From Porphyra umbilicalis (Eukaryota; Rhodophyta; Bangiophyceae; Bangiales; Bangiaceae): a stretch of 64,000 bases of DNA. The stretch spans positions 62,001-126,000 of the forward strand of contig KV918922.1 of the NCBI GenBank assembly GCA_002049455.2, given 5' to 3'. The notes under the pieces were generated by a model. It made no database searches, was not told where the DNA came from, and saw only the letters and a list, made by a program, of their open reading frames with translations. Position numbers and translations under genes: made by a program. Position 1 is the stretch's first letter; every line of letters starts with the position of its first letter. Of the stretch, positions 43,595 through 53,940 are shown in pieces.

Positions 43595-45925
43595 TTAGTC
43601 AGTTCCGTCAGACCCATCCACATCCTCCTCATTATCCAGCGTTGGTACATCCAAGTCGAGCATACCAGAACCTTGAGACACAGAAGCATCGAGCAGAACT
43701 GCCGGTACAGGAGGACACACCGAAGGAGAAACAGGTGCACCCACGGGACTGAGCTCATCATGACCGGGCTTGGGCACACCCGCTACCTCTTCTGGACGCA
43801 GGGTGGCTGCCGTCACTTGGCTCAAACTCAAAGCATCAGACCTTGCGCCCGTAGAGCTTGAGGGCGCGCCCTTCTTGCGCCGACTTGGAGCCGGTCGCGG
43901 ACGTGCCCGGCCACGACCGTCCGACTCGCGGGTGCCCGTACCAGGCGCTGCCGGTTGCCGACGTCGAGCATCAATGCGGCGGGCGCGGCTGGCCGCTGCA
44001 TTTTTGGTCTTGTCCGTCGCGAGGAGCTTGTCAATCTCGGCTTGTCGCTGAGACATGAGCTCGTCTTGGGAGAGCTGATGGGGGACAGGCGCCAGCGGTG
44101 TGGCGAGTACGGCGACACCGCCGAAGGCTCGCGTCGACAGCACGGAGGCGGGCTCGCTCACGTCCGCCGCCTCGAAAGTGTGGCACGCTGCCTCCTCAAG
44201 CGGCGCTGCACGGGGGGTCGGGGCGCGTCCAGCCGTCGCCAGTTGCGTCACGAGCGAGCAAAAAGTGGGGTCCCACGTTCCGATCAGAAGCATGCAGGCA
44301 ATAGTGGTCGCCATCGGTGGCTTGAGCGACGGGGCCATGCGGACAACGTCGATGGTGGCCGTCAGCTCCTTCACCTTGAAGTACCGCTCGGCCTTGCCCG
44401 ACCACTCGCGGATGGCCACGTTCATGGCCGTCATGTCGACGCCGACCACCCAGTTCGACGACTGCGCCCGCCGCAGAGGGTTGAGGACAGCCGCAGTGGT
44501 ACCGGGGATGGGTATCATGGGCTGAGATCCAGCCGGGATGCTCCAAGACGGCCACCACTTCTTGAGGAGGGAGCGCACGGGTGCCCAGTCCGTCTCCAAG
44601 TTGTTGGCTGCGATCACCCCCTCGACCGCCTGACCACCGTGAAGGCGAGCCCGGCAGACCAGGCCATCCACGTGCAGCTTGCGCAGCACGTCCTTGCAAT
44701 CGTCGCGATCACGGATCAGTTCAAGCACACGCGCGACGCAGGCGACCGCCTCGTCGGAGGGCTTGAGCATCGGCGGAGGCGTGTCACGGTCCGTCGTCTT
44801 GGCGACACCCGCCACCTCCACAAGCGCCGCCGCGTCTGCCTTGTCGGCCGCGGCCGCGGCGGCGGTAGCGGCGGAGGCCGCGGCAGCGGCCGCGGCTGTG
44901 GGAGCCACGGCTGCCGCAGCAGCGGTTGCTGCGTCTAGGGATGCCGCACCACCGGGGGGGTCTCTTCGAGCAACGACGAGGACGCCACCTTCAGGAAGCT
45001 CTCCAGAGACATTGGAGCGTGGCTGATCGGCGACATCTCGGCGCACGACGGCACCGCCAAGGGGAACGTCAAGGCCGTCGTCGCCGGACAGAAAAGACGC
45101 CCCAGCTGCACCTCCCGACGCCTTGGGCACGCTCTGCCCGGTCGCACCATCATTACGCACGACGAGCCCCCCAGCAGGCACCTCGTCAGCACCCGCCAGC
45201 TCGCCTTGTCCGAGCGGTCCGCCCCCCCCCGAGTGGTCTCGCCTCAGCGACGTGCCCTCCGAGCGATCCCGATCAACAGCGGCGCGCGTGCGCTCCAATC
45301 TCAGCGTGATGGCCTTGGCGGTCGCGTCAAGCTCTTTCTGCCGGTACGCGAATGAAAGCCCGAGGTTGACGACGCGGCATGCGTGCTCGTCATCGTCCGA
45401 AAAGAAGCCGATCCGGTCGACGATGCGGATCCATCGGTGTTGAGGGGCGTCCATGGGGCTGTCGCCGTCGCACATGCGGCTGATGGCAGCGTGCAGGATG
45501 GCCCCAGTTGGCGCGAGGTGCTCATCCAGCTTCATGGCTACCTCGTGGAAGCCCTCGAGCAGGCGAGCGAGGAAGGAGACCTTGGTGCTGTCCCCAATGC
45601 CCAAAGACCGGAAGAACTGCAAGTACTCCTCGTCAGGCACGGCGGGGACGATAGGCACGGCAGGCACGGCAGGCACGGCAGGCACGGCAGGCACAGCAGG
45701 CGCTGCGGGCCGGCTGGCGGGCTCGGCAGGCACGGCAGGCACGGCGGGCACGCCGGCGGGCTTGGTCGGCACGGCGGGCACGCCGGCGGGAACAGCGGGT
45801 AGGGCGGGGACGGAGGGGACGGCGAAGACGGCCGCGGGGACGCCGGGGACGCCGGGGACGGCGTGGACCGCGCGGACGGCGGGGACGGCGGGGGCGGCCG
45901 GGGCAGCACCAATGCCGGCTTCCAT
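43595..45925 (-). CDS. Unknown 776-residue protein, PAV-repeat N-terminus, tail-to-tail with helicase
   Basis: The ATG at 45925 opens about 95 residues of Ala/Pro/Val repeats (PAVPAV) coded by a 9-bp minisatellite. A predicted globular helical domain follows (about residues 98-210, around EYLQFFRSLGIGDSTKV, with CRVVNLGLSFAYRQKELDA). Then come acidic and poly-Ala spacers (about 325-370), a second globular region (about 390-610, with RVLELIRDRDDCKDVLRKL and GVDMTAMNVAIREWSGKA) and a basic segment near 650-680 (KNAAASRARRIDARRR). The tail is acidic (DNEEDVDGSDGTD). I recognise no family. The stop codons of this gene and the helicase are separated by 16 bp, so their transcripts overlap at their 3' ends. 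The basic segment suggests nucleic-acid binding. It may be an element accessory protein. Confidence 0.65.
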   Translation of the reverse strand: MEAGIGAAPAAPAVPAVRAVHAVPGVPGVPAAVFAVPSVPALPAVPAGVPAVPTKPAGVPAVPAVPAEPASRPAAPAVPAVPAVPAVPAVPIVPAVPDEEYLQFFRSLGIGDSTKVSFLARLLEGFHEVAMKLDEHLAPTGAILHAAISRMCDGDSPMDAPQHRWIRIVDRIGFFSDDDEHACRVVNLGLSFAYRQKELDATAKAITLRLERTRAAVDRDRSEGTSLRRDHSGGGGPLGQGELAGADEVPAGGLVVRNDGATGQSVPKASGGAAGASFLSGDDGLDVPLGGAVVRRDVADQPRSNVSGELPEGGVLVVARRDPPGGAASLDAATAAAAAVAPTAAAAAAASAATAAAAAADKADAAALVEVAGVAKTTDRDTPPPMLKPSDEAVACVARVLELIRDRDDCKDVLRKLHVDGLVCRARLHGGQAVEGVIAANNLETDWAPVRSLLKKWWPSWSIPAGSQPMIPIPGTTAAVLNPLRRAQSSNWVVGVDMTAMNVAIREWSGKAERYFKVKELTATIDVVRMAPSLKPPMATTIACMLLIGTWDPTFCSLVTQLATAGRAPTPRAAPLEEAACHTFEAADVSEPASVLSTRAFGGVAVLATPLAPVPHQLSQDELMSQRQAEIDKLLATDKTKNAAASRARRIDARRRQPAAPGTGTRESDGRGRARPRPAPSRRKKGAPSSSTGARSDALSLSQVTAATLRPEEVAGVPKPGHDELSPVGAPVSPSVCPPVPAVLLDASVSQGSGMLDLDVPTLDNEEDVDGSDGTD
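45640..45850. repeat. 9-bp minisatellite GGCACGGCA inside the unknown ORF
   Basis: Repeats of GGCACGGCA and variants with GGGAC encode the PAV tract on the minus strand. Indels in multiples of 9 keep the frame. Confidence 0.85.
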
Positions 45926-46976
45926 CGTCTGTCGGGACGAGGACGAAGAGAACAGGCAAACGAGGCACAGGGAAGCAAAGGACGATCACGTAACGGCCCG
46001 GTCAGCAGAAAGAACAATAACAATCATGGAGACACCATGAACATGGGCGGTCATAGTCACCGCAAGCTCACCCGTCTTCCCCAAACAAGCGGGACGCGGC
46101 AGGCGCAGAAGTAACGTCCCCAACGTGAAAGAGATCGGCAACCAACGGGGCAAAAAAGCGTACAATGTGTGCAGCTGTAACCGTGCTACAGCGCCGATAA
46201 GAAATACAGGCAAGACCCGGGTACCGACCCCGTGTCGCCGCACGATGGGGGCGGCGCCATGGTGACGGGCGCGACGACGACCGCGCGCAGGCGACGCCAC
46301 GACGACGACCGCGCCATGGTGGCGGATTGGAACTGGACCACCAACGACCCGACCCCGGCCGCGAGGAGAAGCGCGCCAGATCGGGGTGGTCCAGAACACC
46401 GATTCTGAGATCGACGGGTTCTTATCGGTCCACTTGAGCTCGGTTGCAATCCATGCAGATTGTGGTCGAATCTGTCACCAGCGGCGGAGAATCGAGAAAT
46501 CAGCCTTGCGATTCAGACAATCCATATCGGCATCCGGCCCCCCCCCACGAGCGCGCGGAGCGCGCGCGGAGCGCGCCCCCCCCCCCCCCCCCCCCCCCCG
46601 GCTTTCACGCGGCATATTCACGCGAATGTCGCGTGAAAGCTAAACGGCGCAATTCCTAACTCGGCGGTGCCTCTTGCCCAAGCTGCTCTCCTCGGCGCCA
46701 CCTCATCCGCTCCGACCCGCGCGCTCCTGTGCTGCCGATATTGCGCCCCCCCCAGCCCGCTGGCGCCAAGGACGCCGGCGGCCTTTTTTGCTGGCCGAGG
46801 CCGACGGGCAGTCGCAGCGCTTGGCATGCCCGCCACACAGGCCGAGAACTCCCTCACTGTTGCGGGAGAGGCAGCGAAGAAGCATCTCGCCGGAATATCT
46901 ACAGCCTCCTCAAAACAAACAAAAATGTAGAGCACGGCAACAACCTACCGACCCCGCCGAGCCCCCCCCCCCGACC
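45926..46976. other. Intergenic region right of the helicase/unknown-ORF pair
   Basis: Holds an AT-richer patch (46390-46540), short GAGCGCGCG repeats, a C-run at 46576-46599 and the right 36-bp near-palindrome. No gene was recognised. It may contain the right end of a large element. Confidence 0.4.
46603..46638. repeat. 36-bp near-palindrome (right copy)
   Basis: Starts TTTCACGCGG and ends TCGCGTGAAA. It is an inverted copy of 30165-30200 (31 of 36 matches). It lies directly after a C homopolymer. Confidence 0.7.
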
Positions 46977-48215
46977 TCACCACCCCTCCCGGTCAAACAC
47001 GTCGCCGACGCTACACTCACTCCCCGCACGCGGACCCATCCCCATCAGCGCCACCGTCACCTGCGGCGCCGGCTGGGGTGGCAGCGCCACCGGCACCACC
47101 GGCGGGTGCGGCGGCACGGCCACGGCCATGGGCGGGCCGCCGCGGCCACCCGCCGCGGCCGCCGCGGCGCCGACCCCCCCACTCCCGCCCAGCCGCCCTT
47201 CCCCTCGAGCAGCCGCCCCTGCACGACCATCCCCACCGCGCCAAGCGTGCCCGCAGCGGCCAGCCACGCCCACCCCCACCCCGTCACCGCCGCCGCCTCC
47301 AACGCGCCGAGCCCCCCCGGCGGAATCCCCCCCGCCAGCGCCGCCGCCGCGCCGACCGCCGCGCCCGCCCCCCCAAACGCGGTGAGCGTAACGAGCATGC
47401 GCTCCTGCAACACGAGGGCGGCGACGGCGCCGGCGACGCCCCCCGCGCCCGCACACGCCCACAGCGCCTCGCGGGGGCCGACGCCCGCGCGGCCGAGGGC
47501 GGCGGCGGCGCCCGCGGCGGCGGCGCCGACGCCGGCGAGCCCCCCCACGGCGGCGCCGAGGACCGCCACCCCCGCGGTGACGGCTTTGAGGGCGGCGGTG
47601 CCCGCCGCGGCGCCGCCGAGGAGCGACGCGCCAATGGTGACGGCGGCGGCGGTCGGGGTGGCCGCCGCCGCCGGCAACGCCGCAACGCCGTCGGGCGTCG
47701 GTGGGGGGGGGTGGCGACCGCCGCGACAGCGGCGACGTGGCAGAGCGTCCCCCCGAGGCCCGCCGCGGCGATGAAGAGGGCGGGGCGGATGATGAGGACG
47801 CCCGCAAAGGTCGCCACGAGGCCGGCGGGGATGGCCGCCACGAGCAGCAGCCGGTGGTAGTGCGCAAGCAGCGTCCGCGCTTTGGTGAGGGCGGCGGTCG
47901 CTGCCGACGTGACGGCCGGCTCCACGTCTGCGGCGGTGTGGGAGTGGGGGGAGAGGTGGGGGGGGGGGGGCGCTCGCGGGGGAGCAGGGGGACGGCGGAG
48001 AGGTCGGTAGACAGGGGGGCGTGAGCCGCGGCTGCCACCGCCACGGCGGGCGCTCTGGGCATGCTCACTGCCCGGACTAGAGCCGGCACCGCAACCAGCA
48101 ACAGGAAGCTCAGCAACAGGGGGGAGGGGGCGCGCGCACCACTCGCCAGTCGGGCCTGTAACCGGCGGGCCCGGGACGCGCCGCGAGGCCGCCGGCGCAC
48201 GGCCGCCCCGTCCAT
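46977..48215 (-). CDS. Multi-pass membrane protein, TMEM198/DUF4203-like (frameshifts at homopolymers)
   Basis: The ATG at 48215 opens a basic region and a hydrophobic signal-type segment (LLLSFLLLVAVPALV). The frame changes at the G run 47963-47974. There the next frame gives LLLVAAIPAGLVATFAGVLI and LFIAAAGLGGTLCHVAAVAA, clear transmembrane helices. It changes again at the G run near 47702-47711, giving further glycine/alanine-rich helices (ASLLGGAAAGTAALKAVTAGVAVL, LVTLTAFGGAGAAVGAAAAL and WAWLAAAGTLGAVGMVVQG). The end, after one more run near 47178, is a Pro/Val-rich tail ending FDREGW. About seven hydrophobic segments with a signal peptide resemble TMEM198/DUF4203 proteins. Family assignment is tentative; membrane topology is the firm part. 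Confidence 0.5.
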   Translation of the reverse strand: MDGAAVRRRPRGASRARRLQARLASGARAPSPLLLSFLLLVAVPALVRAVSMPRAPAVAVAAAAHAPLSTDLSAVPLLPRERPPPPTSPPTPTPPQTWSRPSRRQRPPPSPKRGRCLRTTTGCCSWRPSPPASWRPLRASSSSAPPSSSPRRASGGRSATSPLSRRSPPPPTDARRRCGVAGGGGHPDRRRRHHWRVAPRRRRGGHRRPQSRHRGGGGPRRRRGGARRRRRRRRGRRRRPRPRGRRPPRGAVGVCGRGGRRRRRRRPRVAGAHARYAHRVWGGGRGGRRGGGAGGGDSAGGARRVGGGGGDGVGVGVAGRCGHAWRGGDGRAGAAARGEGRLGGSGGVGAAAAAAGGRGGPPMAVAVPPHPPVVPVALPPQPAPQVTVALMGMGPRAGSECSVGDVFDREGW

Positions 48216-48432
48216 GGCGGCCGGGGAGAGCGCGTTGGGCAGGTGCGCAGGAGAGGAAGAGGCAGACTGCGCCAAAGAGTGCCCAGCGCCCAACAGGGAC
48301 CGTTGCTGCAGGAATGGCCAAAGGGGGGAAGGAAGAGGGAGGCGGGCGTGCCAGAGACGGGACGAGCGACAGAGTCAGACCGCGCCCCCCCTGCGTCAGC
48401 GTCAGAGGCGCCGCGGCGCCACCACCGTCGCA

Positions 48433-48473
<41 letters not shown>

Positions 48474-49484
48474 CACCACCAGTCGTCCACGTCTAGAGGG
48501 TGGCGCCTCGTCGGCGGGGCGGCCCACCACAGCGGCCGGGCGGCCGCCCGTGCCTCCGTTGTCAGCGGGGGCGCATGGCCCCTCTCCTCAGCGGCCCTTG
48601 CTGGCCGCATTGGCGCACACAGTCAGTGCGCGAGCGGCCGGGCGGCGGGACCATGAGGGAGTTTCGAGCGGGACCCAACTACCCTGCCTCCTTGACGTAA
48701 GTTGCCAAACCGCTGCCGATCGCAGTCCACGTGGCACTATCGTCCGCCGCCGACGGGTGGCTGACATTCCGCGAATCGCGCAGGTGGATCAAGCACACGT
48801 GGTGGTGCTGCCAGCGGACTGCCGTGGAGCACCCACCATAACCACTGTCGAGAAGGGGGGTTTGCCAGCGCAGCCACGGGCAGCAGTGCCTCATCGCCGT
48901 CGGCGACGGCAGTCTTTTTTGTCCGTTTTGGAGGGGTTCTGTTTTGAGCCGGTACTGTAGCCCCCGGTTTGGCCAAGACGGCCGCACATATACCCCACGG
49001 CGGCGACACCGGCGGCGTCGACTCCCACAGACCCCGCCGTCGCCATCCCGTCGTCCCGCCGCAATCCCCGTCGCCCGCTTCTGTCCCACCCGGAGTGGAA
49101 CGTATGTTATTGGTGGGGCTTGGCGAGGGAGCATCTAGCACGACTGCCGGTGAGCGTAGGCAGTTTCACTGTGGATCATGCGCGTCCAATGGCAAGCAGT
49201 AGGCTGCTGCAGCATCTGCAACGACCGACACCAGTCATGACGCTGAGACAGCGTGATCCCTCTCGTCGGGGCTGACTTCTTGGACAGGGTGATGCCAACC
49301 CATGACGACGCCGTCTGCGGTCTGGACCAGACGGTATGCAGTGCTGCGGATCACAGTTGCTGACACGCTGCCTCGCTCTTGGCTGCTTTGGACTGACGCG
49401 TTCCGTCTGAACCCCTTCTTGTCTACGTCACCGTCTACTCTGGATCACAGGAGGTCTTTTTCCGCCGACACCTAGCCGTTCATC
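48216..49484. other. Region between membrane-protein gene and EF-1 alpha, probable promoters
   Basis: The two genes are divergent, so both promoters should lie here. It contains a CCG tract at 48434-48472. Around 49380-49460 the sequence becomes pyrimidine-rich and leads to the EF-1 alpha start; a CAG at about 49451 could be an acceptor of a 5'-UTR intron. No open frame of interest was found. Confidence 0.4.
48434..48472. repeat. (CCG)n microsatellite
   Basis: Uninterrupted CCG trinucleotides upstream of the membrane-protein start. Confidence 0.9.
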
Positions 49485-50834
49485 ATGGGGAAGGAGAAGC
49501 AGCATGTCTCCATTGTGGTCATTGGCCACGTCGACTCCGGCAAGTCGACGACCACGGGCCACCTGATCTACAAGTGCGGGGGTATCGACAAGCGTGCCAT
49601 TGAGAAGTTCGAGAAGGAGGCCGCTGAGATGGGCAAGGGCTCCTTCAAGTACGCGTGGGTGCTCGACAAACTGAAGGCCGAGCGCGAGCGCGGCATCACC
49701 ATCGACATTGCGCTGTGGAAGTTCGAGACGGACAAGTACAACTTCACCATCATCGACGCCCCCGGCCATCGTGACTTCATCAAGAACATGATCACGGGTA
49801 CCTCGCAGGCGGATCTGGCCATCCTGGTCATTGCGTCGCCTTCGGGTGAGTTCGAGGCGGGCATCTCCCAGAACGGGCAGACCCGTGAGCACGCGCTGCT
49901 GGCCTACACCCTGGGTGTCAAGCAGATGATTGTTGCGTGCAACAAGATGGACGACAAGAACGTGAACTGGTCCAAGGACCGCTATGAGGAGGTGTCCAAG
50001 GAGATGGACCTGTACCTGAAGAAGGTCGGGTACAACCCCGCTAAGGTGCCCAAGGTGCCGACGTCGGGCTGGACGGGCGAGAACCTGTTCGAGCGCACCG
50101 GCAACGACCACGCCCTCGGCAAGTGGTACAAGGGCCCGTGCCTGCTCGAGGCGCTCGACGCCTGCGACCCGCCGAAGCGCCCGGTCGACAAGCCGCTGCG
50201 CCTTCCCCTCCAGGATGTGTACAAGATTGGTGGCATTGGCACTGTGCCGGTCGGCCGTGTGGAGACCGGCCTCATCAAGCCGGGCATGGTCGTGACCTTT
50301 GCGCCGTCGGGCCTGTCGACTGAGGTCAAGTCGGTCGAGATGCACCACGAGTCGATGGCGCAGGCCGGCCCTGGCGACAACGTCGGCTTCAACGTGAAGA
50401 ACGTTTCGGTCAAGGACCTGAAGCGCGGCTACGTGTGCGGCGACTCGAAGAACGACCCGCCGAAGGGCTGCGCCTCGTTCAACGCCCAGGTCATCATCCT
50501 TAACCACCCGGGTGAGATCCACGCCGGGTACGCCCCGGTGCTGGACTGCCACACGGCTCACATTGCGTGCAAGTTCTCGGAGCTGATCCTCAAGATGGAC
50601 CGCCGCTCTGGCAAGAAGCTGGAGGACTCGCCCAAGATGATTAAGTCGGGCGACGCCGCGATGGTCAAGATGGTTGCCTCCAAGCCGATGTGCGTGGAGG
50701 CCTTCACCTCGTACCCGCCGCTTGGCCGCTTCGCCGTGCGCGACATGCGCCAGACGGTCGCCGTCGGTGTCATCAAGTCCGTGGAGAAGAAGGAGGTCGA
50801 GGGCAAGACGACGAAGTCGGCTGCCAAGAAATAG
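49485..50834 (+). CDS. EEF1A: Translation elongation factor 1-alpha
   Basis: An intact single exon of 449 residues, the normal family length. The GTP-binding motifs are G1 GHVDSGKS (residues 14-21), the switch region GITID, G3 DAPGH (about 91-95) and G4 NKMD (about 153-156). Domains 2 and 3 follow with GVIKP-type and [13 protein letters not shown] motifs, and the protein ends with a Lys-rich tail. It delivers aminoacyl-tRNA to the ribosome in the cytosol. The start MGKEKQHV is typical. Its codons are strongly G/C-ending but the gene has no homopolymer runs, unlike most neighbours, fitting strong selection on a highly expressed gene. It is EF-1A proper, not the EFL paralogue used by some protist groups, a useful taxonomic clue. 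Confidence 0.98.
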   Translation: MGKEKQHVSIVVIGHVDSGKSTTTGHLIYKCGGIDKRAIEKFEKEAAEMGKGSFKYAWVLDKLKAERERGITIDIALWKFETDKYNFTIIDAPGHRDFIKNMITGTSQADLAILVIASPSGEFEAGISQNGQTREHALLAYTLGVKQMIVACNKMDDKNVNWSKDRYEEVSKEMDLYLKKVGYNPAKVPKVPTSGWTGENLFERTGNDHALGKWYKGPCLLEALDACDPPKRPVDKPLRLPLQDVYKIGGIGTVPVGRVETGLIKPGMVVTFAPSGLSTEVKSVEMHHESMAQAGPGDNVGFNVKNVSVKDLKRGYVCGDSKNDPPKGCASFNAQVIILNHPGEIHAGYAPVLDCHTAHIACKFSELILKMDRRSGKKLEDSPKMIKSGDAAMVKMVASKPMCVEAFTSYPPLGRFAVRDMRQTVAVGVIKSVEKKEVEGKTTKSAAKK

Positions 50835-51816
50835 CAGCCAACTGTTCCGGTCGCGTTGTCGGCACACGAGCCGCGTGCGGAGTTGGCGATTGCCTTTATG
50901 CTGCCGCTTTTTGCACGCGTCGTGTTGGCTGTCTCGCGGGCGGGGTGCCGGTCGCCGGCGGTTGATCGCCTCTACTATTCGACGCTCGCCAAGGAGAGAA
51001 TAGAAAAGTAGAGTCCTCGTCTTGTTTTTGTATGCTTTGCTAGGTTGTTTCTTGGGGTTGTTTCTTCGAAAAGCACACTTCGTACGAACTCGGCTGGTCG
51101 ACGCTTCAGTGCCTCACCGCGTGTCGGTGCTGTTGTGATTCGCGCCTGAGGGTATCCTCGGCAGTTGGGTCCTCCGCTGTCGAGTATCCGACCGAATCCA
51201 GCACACACACTGCCCTCACTTCTCTGTCGAGTACGCCAGTGATCTCAGTGATACGCGACGACCCCCTGGGCGGACGGAGAAACAGCCGTCCTCGTTGGTA
51301 CGAGGATGACACCCGGCATGTTGACGTAACATTATTGTTCTTTGGTTTCGCGAGGCGCCTGTTGCCAGATGGCTTCAACACCCATCCACAGCTCTCGTGA
51401 CAAGAAAATGCCTCATTATGCTCAACATACCGACACACCGAGTCTGCCTCGCAGACCCTACCAAAAACGCGGGCGTACGCCCAAGCAGCGACAGAACTGG
51501 CACCAACTTATATCACTGCCACTCACAACCCAAAAGGGAGCCGCCATGCTCAGCCCAGGGCACGGAACCAATACAACAAAACAAGCTACGAAAACAAAAA
51601 ATCACTGTACACGAGGCGCAATGACGCGGCCGCACGCCCATAAGAACGCAGCCTGGTGGCAAGCGCGGAGACCACAGCCAAGATGGTACATCGCGCTTGC
51701 CCGACACGCACGTACAGCCCACGCCCCATCGACCAACCGCGAGGAAGGACGCGTGAGCAATCCGAGGCGGTACACTCCCCCCCACGGGCTCCAAAGCAGA
51801 GCCCGTGGGCACGTCT
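50835..51816. other. Intergenic region between convergent EF-1 alpha and G-patch genes
   Basis: Moderate GC; should hold both 3' UTRs. No gene, RNA or repeat was recognised. Confidence 0.4.
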
Positions 51817-52843
51817 CTACCTGCGCAGCGGTTTAAACGGCGCATCCACGTCCACGTGGAAGTCCATGGGCAGCGCCGCCGGCATTGGCAACGGCAGCCC
51901 AAGGGCGCTGTCGCTACCGTGGCTGCTGCCCGCATCGTCTTCCCTGCCCCCAAAGTCGACGTCCAGCACCCCGGTGGGGCTGCCGCCGCTCCACCCAGAA
52001 GACGACTCACAGTCGTCGTCGTCCACATCCATTGCGCCGCCGGTGACGGCCGCGGCAAGCGCATCGACCGACCCCCGCGAACCGCTGCTGCCACACCGCC
52101 GCTCGTGGCGGAACAGCTTGCGACCGCCGGCAGCGGTGCCCGCCCAGCCGCACCAGCGGCAGCGGGGCTTGAAAATGTCACCGACCAGGGCCGACACGGA
52201 CGCGTAGTCGGCCGCTTCGGCCTTGACGTTCGCCCGCACATCGCGACGGGGCGGCGGCGGGGGGCGGCCGAGGCCCCCACGGCCGACCTTGACGGTCACG
52301 CCCAGTGGTTCGACAAGCGCCCCCGGTGTGGAGTCGGCACCCAGCGGCAGGCCGGGGGTGTAGCCGAGGCGCATGAGCATGTCAAAACCAACATTGCCAC
52401 GAGAGAGTGCCAAGTCATCGTACGTCGTCGAGACGGTTTGCTTGGGGGTGGTGTACGACCGGCGCCGAGGCACTGGTACGGGCTGTCAAACGTGAAAAGA
52501 ACCATGAAGACAAAGCACAAACGAGAACAAAAGTGGGGTGTCAAGAGCAGCACCGCCAGGGCGCGGAAGCAGAAGGAGCGGCGAGAAGAACACAGAGAGA
52601 GAAAGACCAGAGGCAAAGCAGCGAGCGAATCGCTGGGGACGAGAAACGCGATTAGCGTACAATAACATGACGCTGGCCAGCAGACACTGGTCCCTTGAGT
52701 CTCCCGCAGTGTACCGCCCGCACTGCTTGTCCGTGTCCCTCCCCCGCTGCAACCACCTCTGCACGCCGCACACGAGGGCGAGGAGGGTAGGAAGGTCAGC
52801 TCACCTGAGGCACCGACCGTCCACACCCGGAATCGCCCGCCAT
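51817..52843 (-). CDS. G-patch domain protein, two exons
   Basis: Exons 52843-52805 (MAGDSGCGRSVPQ) and 52482-51817 are joined by a 322-bp phase-0 intron, donor CAG|GTGAGC and acceptor TTTGACAG. The product is 234 residues. A G-patch lies at about residues 40-75: NVGFDMLMRLGYTPGLPLG, then EPLGVTVKVGRGGLGR, with the invariant glycines and aromatic. G-patches bind and activate DEAH-box RNA helicases (Prp43/DHX15) in splicing and ribosome biogenesis. A CRWCGWAG...RHERRC cluster (about residues 117-145) could be a C2H2-like zinc finger. The C-terminus is acidic and Ser/Gly-rich. It resembles small nuclear GPATCH proteins, but I cannot fix the orthologue. Confidence 0.85.
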
Positions 52844-53830
52844 GATGGCGGGTCCCAAAGCCACGGGGGAGCAACAACGCCCTCAAGACCAGACGACGCC
52901 GCCAGGGAGGGGACTTCAGAACAGCAGAGGGGGGGCGGGGGATAGAGGCGGAGGCAACGCCCCAAGACGCCACCGTCACGAGGCCGCAACCACAACACCG
53001 AGCAATGTGGGAGACACTAAGTGAGGGCAAGGTGACAGTGGGCAAAGAAACGGCGGTCACCTGCTGCCACTGGTGTTGCGGGCCCAGGTGCCAAATAGCG
53101 CGGTACGTCCTTGTCACTGCCGATGTCGACGCTACGAACGGGCCAACGGCAGCATGCAGCGACCAACACGCCAGCGCAGCGCGCGTGCGCCCCAGGTGCG
53201 TGTCCTACCGCGCGATGACCCAAGATGGCCGACACACAGCGTGGCGACGGGGCCAGCTTCCCAGGGCGGGCCGACGGCCGACTGCCGACAGGGTGGCTCG
53301 AGCGGCACTGCGGGCCTGCACCCGTCGATGGAGCGGGGTGGTGGCGCGGCTACCGCGTTGCCGACCTCGACTGAGCACGCGTGGAGGGAGTGACGGGGCG
53401 GGAGCGGGCGGGCCTGGCGGGGAGCGGGCCGCGCGATGCTCCAGGGGGAGTGGGGGAGGAGGGGCAGGAGGGGTGGCGCTCGAGGTGCAGCGCTACACGG
53501 CCGTTGGGTGACGGTGCGGTCTGAGAGGCTGTGTAGGGGGGGGGGGCGAGGCTGACAGGCGAGCACCGCCAGGGGAGTGGAAGGCGCAGAGGCGGGGTCA
53601 CTGCGGCCCGTCGCCCCTCTCTCCACTTGCACCCGCGCCCTGGGGCGCGTTGGCGGCCGCAGGGGGCGGGGGGTGCAGCGTGGCGTTGCGGGAGGGGAGG
53701 ATCGCTGGCAGAGCCGCTGGTGGGGTCGTGGCCCCGCTGGACCAGCACCCGTCGCGGTGGCTGGCGGGCGGGCAGTCCCGAGGGCGGCCGGGTGGGGGCC
53801 GCGGAGCTCCCTCCCACCGCCTGACGGGGA
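52844..53830. other. Intergenic region upstream of the G-patch gene
   Basis: Probable G-patch promoter, then GC-rich low-complexity sequence with open frames on both strands but no domain. Confidence 0.35.
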
Positions 53831-53852
53831 CGAGGGGCCGCCTCGGGGCGTC
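53831..53852 (+). repeat. 22-bp direct repeat, left copy
   Basis: Begins CGAGGGGCCGCCTCGGGGCG. It is identical to 56255-56276. The copies bracket most of a low-GC island. Confidence 0.7.
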
Positions 53853-53906
53853 GGGGGCCCACGCACCATGCACGTAGGATAATCGGATACTGAGACGAAT
53901 TCCTGT

Positions 53907-53940
53907 CCAGTCGTTACAACTCGAAAATTGTAACGACTGG
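53907..53940. repeat. Perfect 13-bp inverted repeat at the left of the island
   Basis: Arms CCAGTCGTTACAA and TTGTAACGACTGG flank an 8-base loop. A third, one-mismatch copy TTGTAACGATTGG lies at 53977-53989. Confidence 0.8.

Noticed and set aside
43595-45925. A bZIP domain in the unknown 776-residue protein (KNAAASRARRIDARRR)
   Set aside because: The basic motif is suggestive, but no leucine heptads follow it.
30165-46638. The 36-bp palindromes as proven transposon termini
   Set aside because: No target duplication flanks them and similarity does not extend beyond 36 bp; kept only as a candidate.
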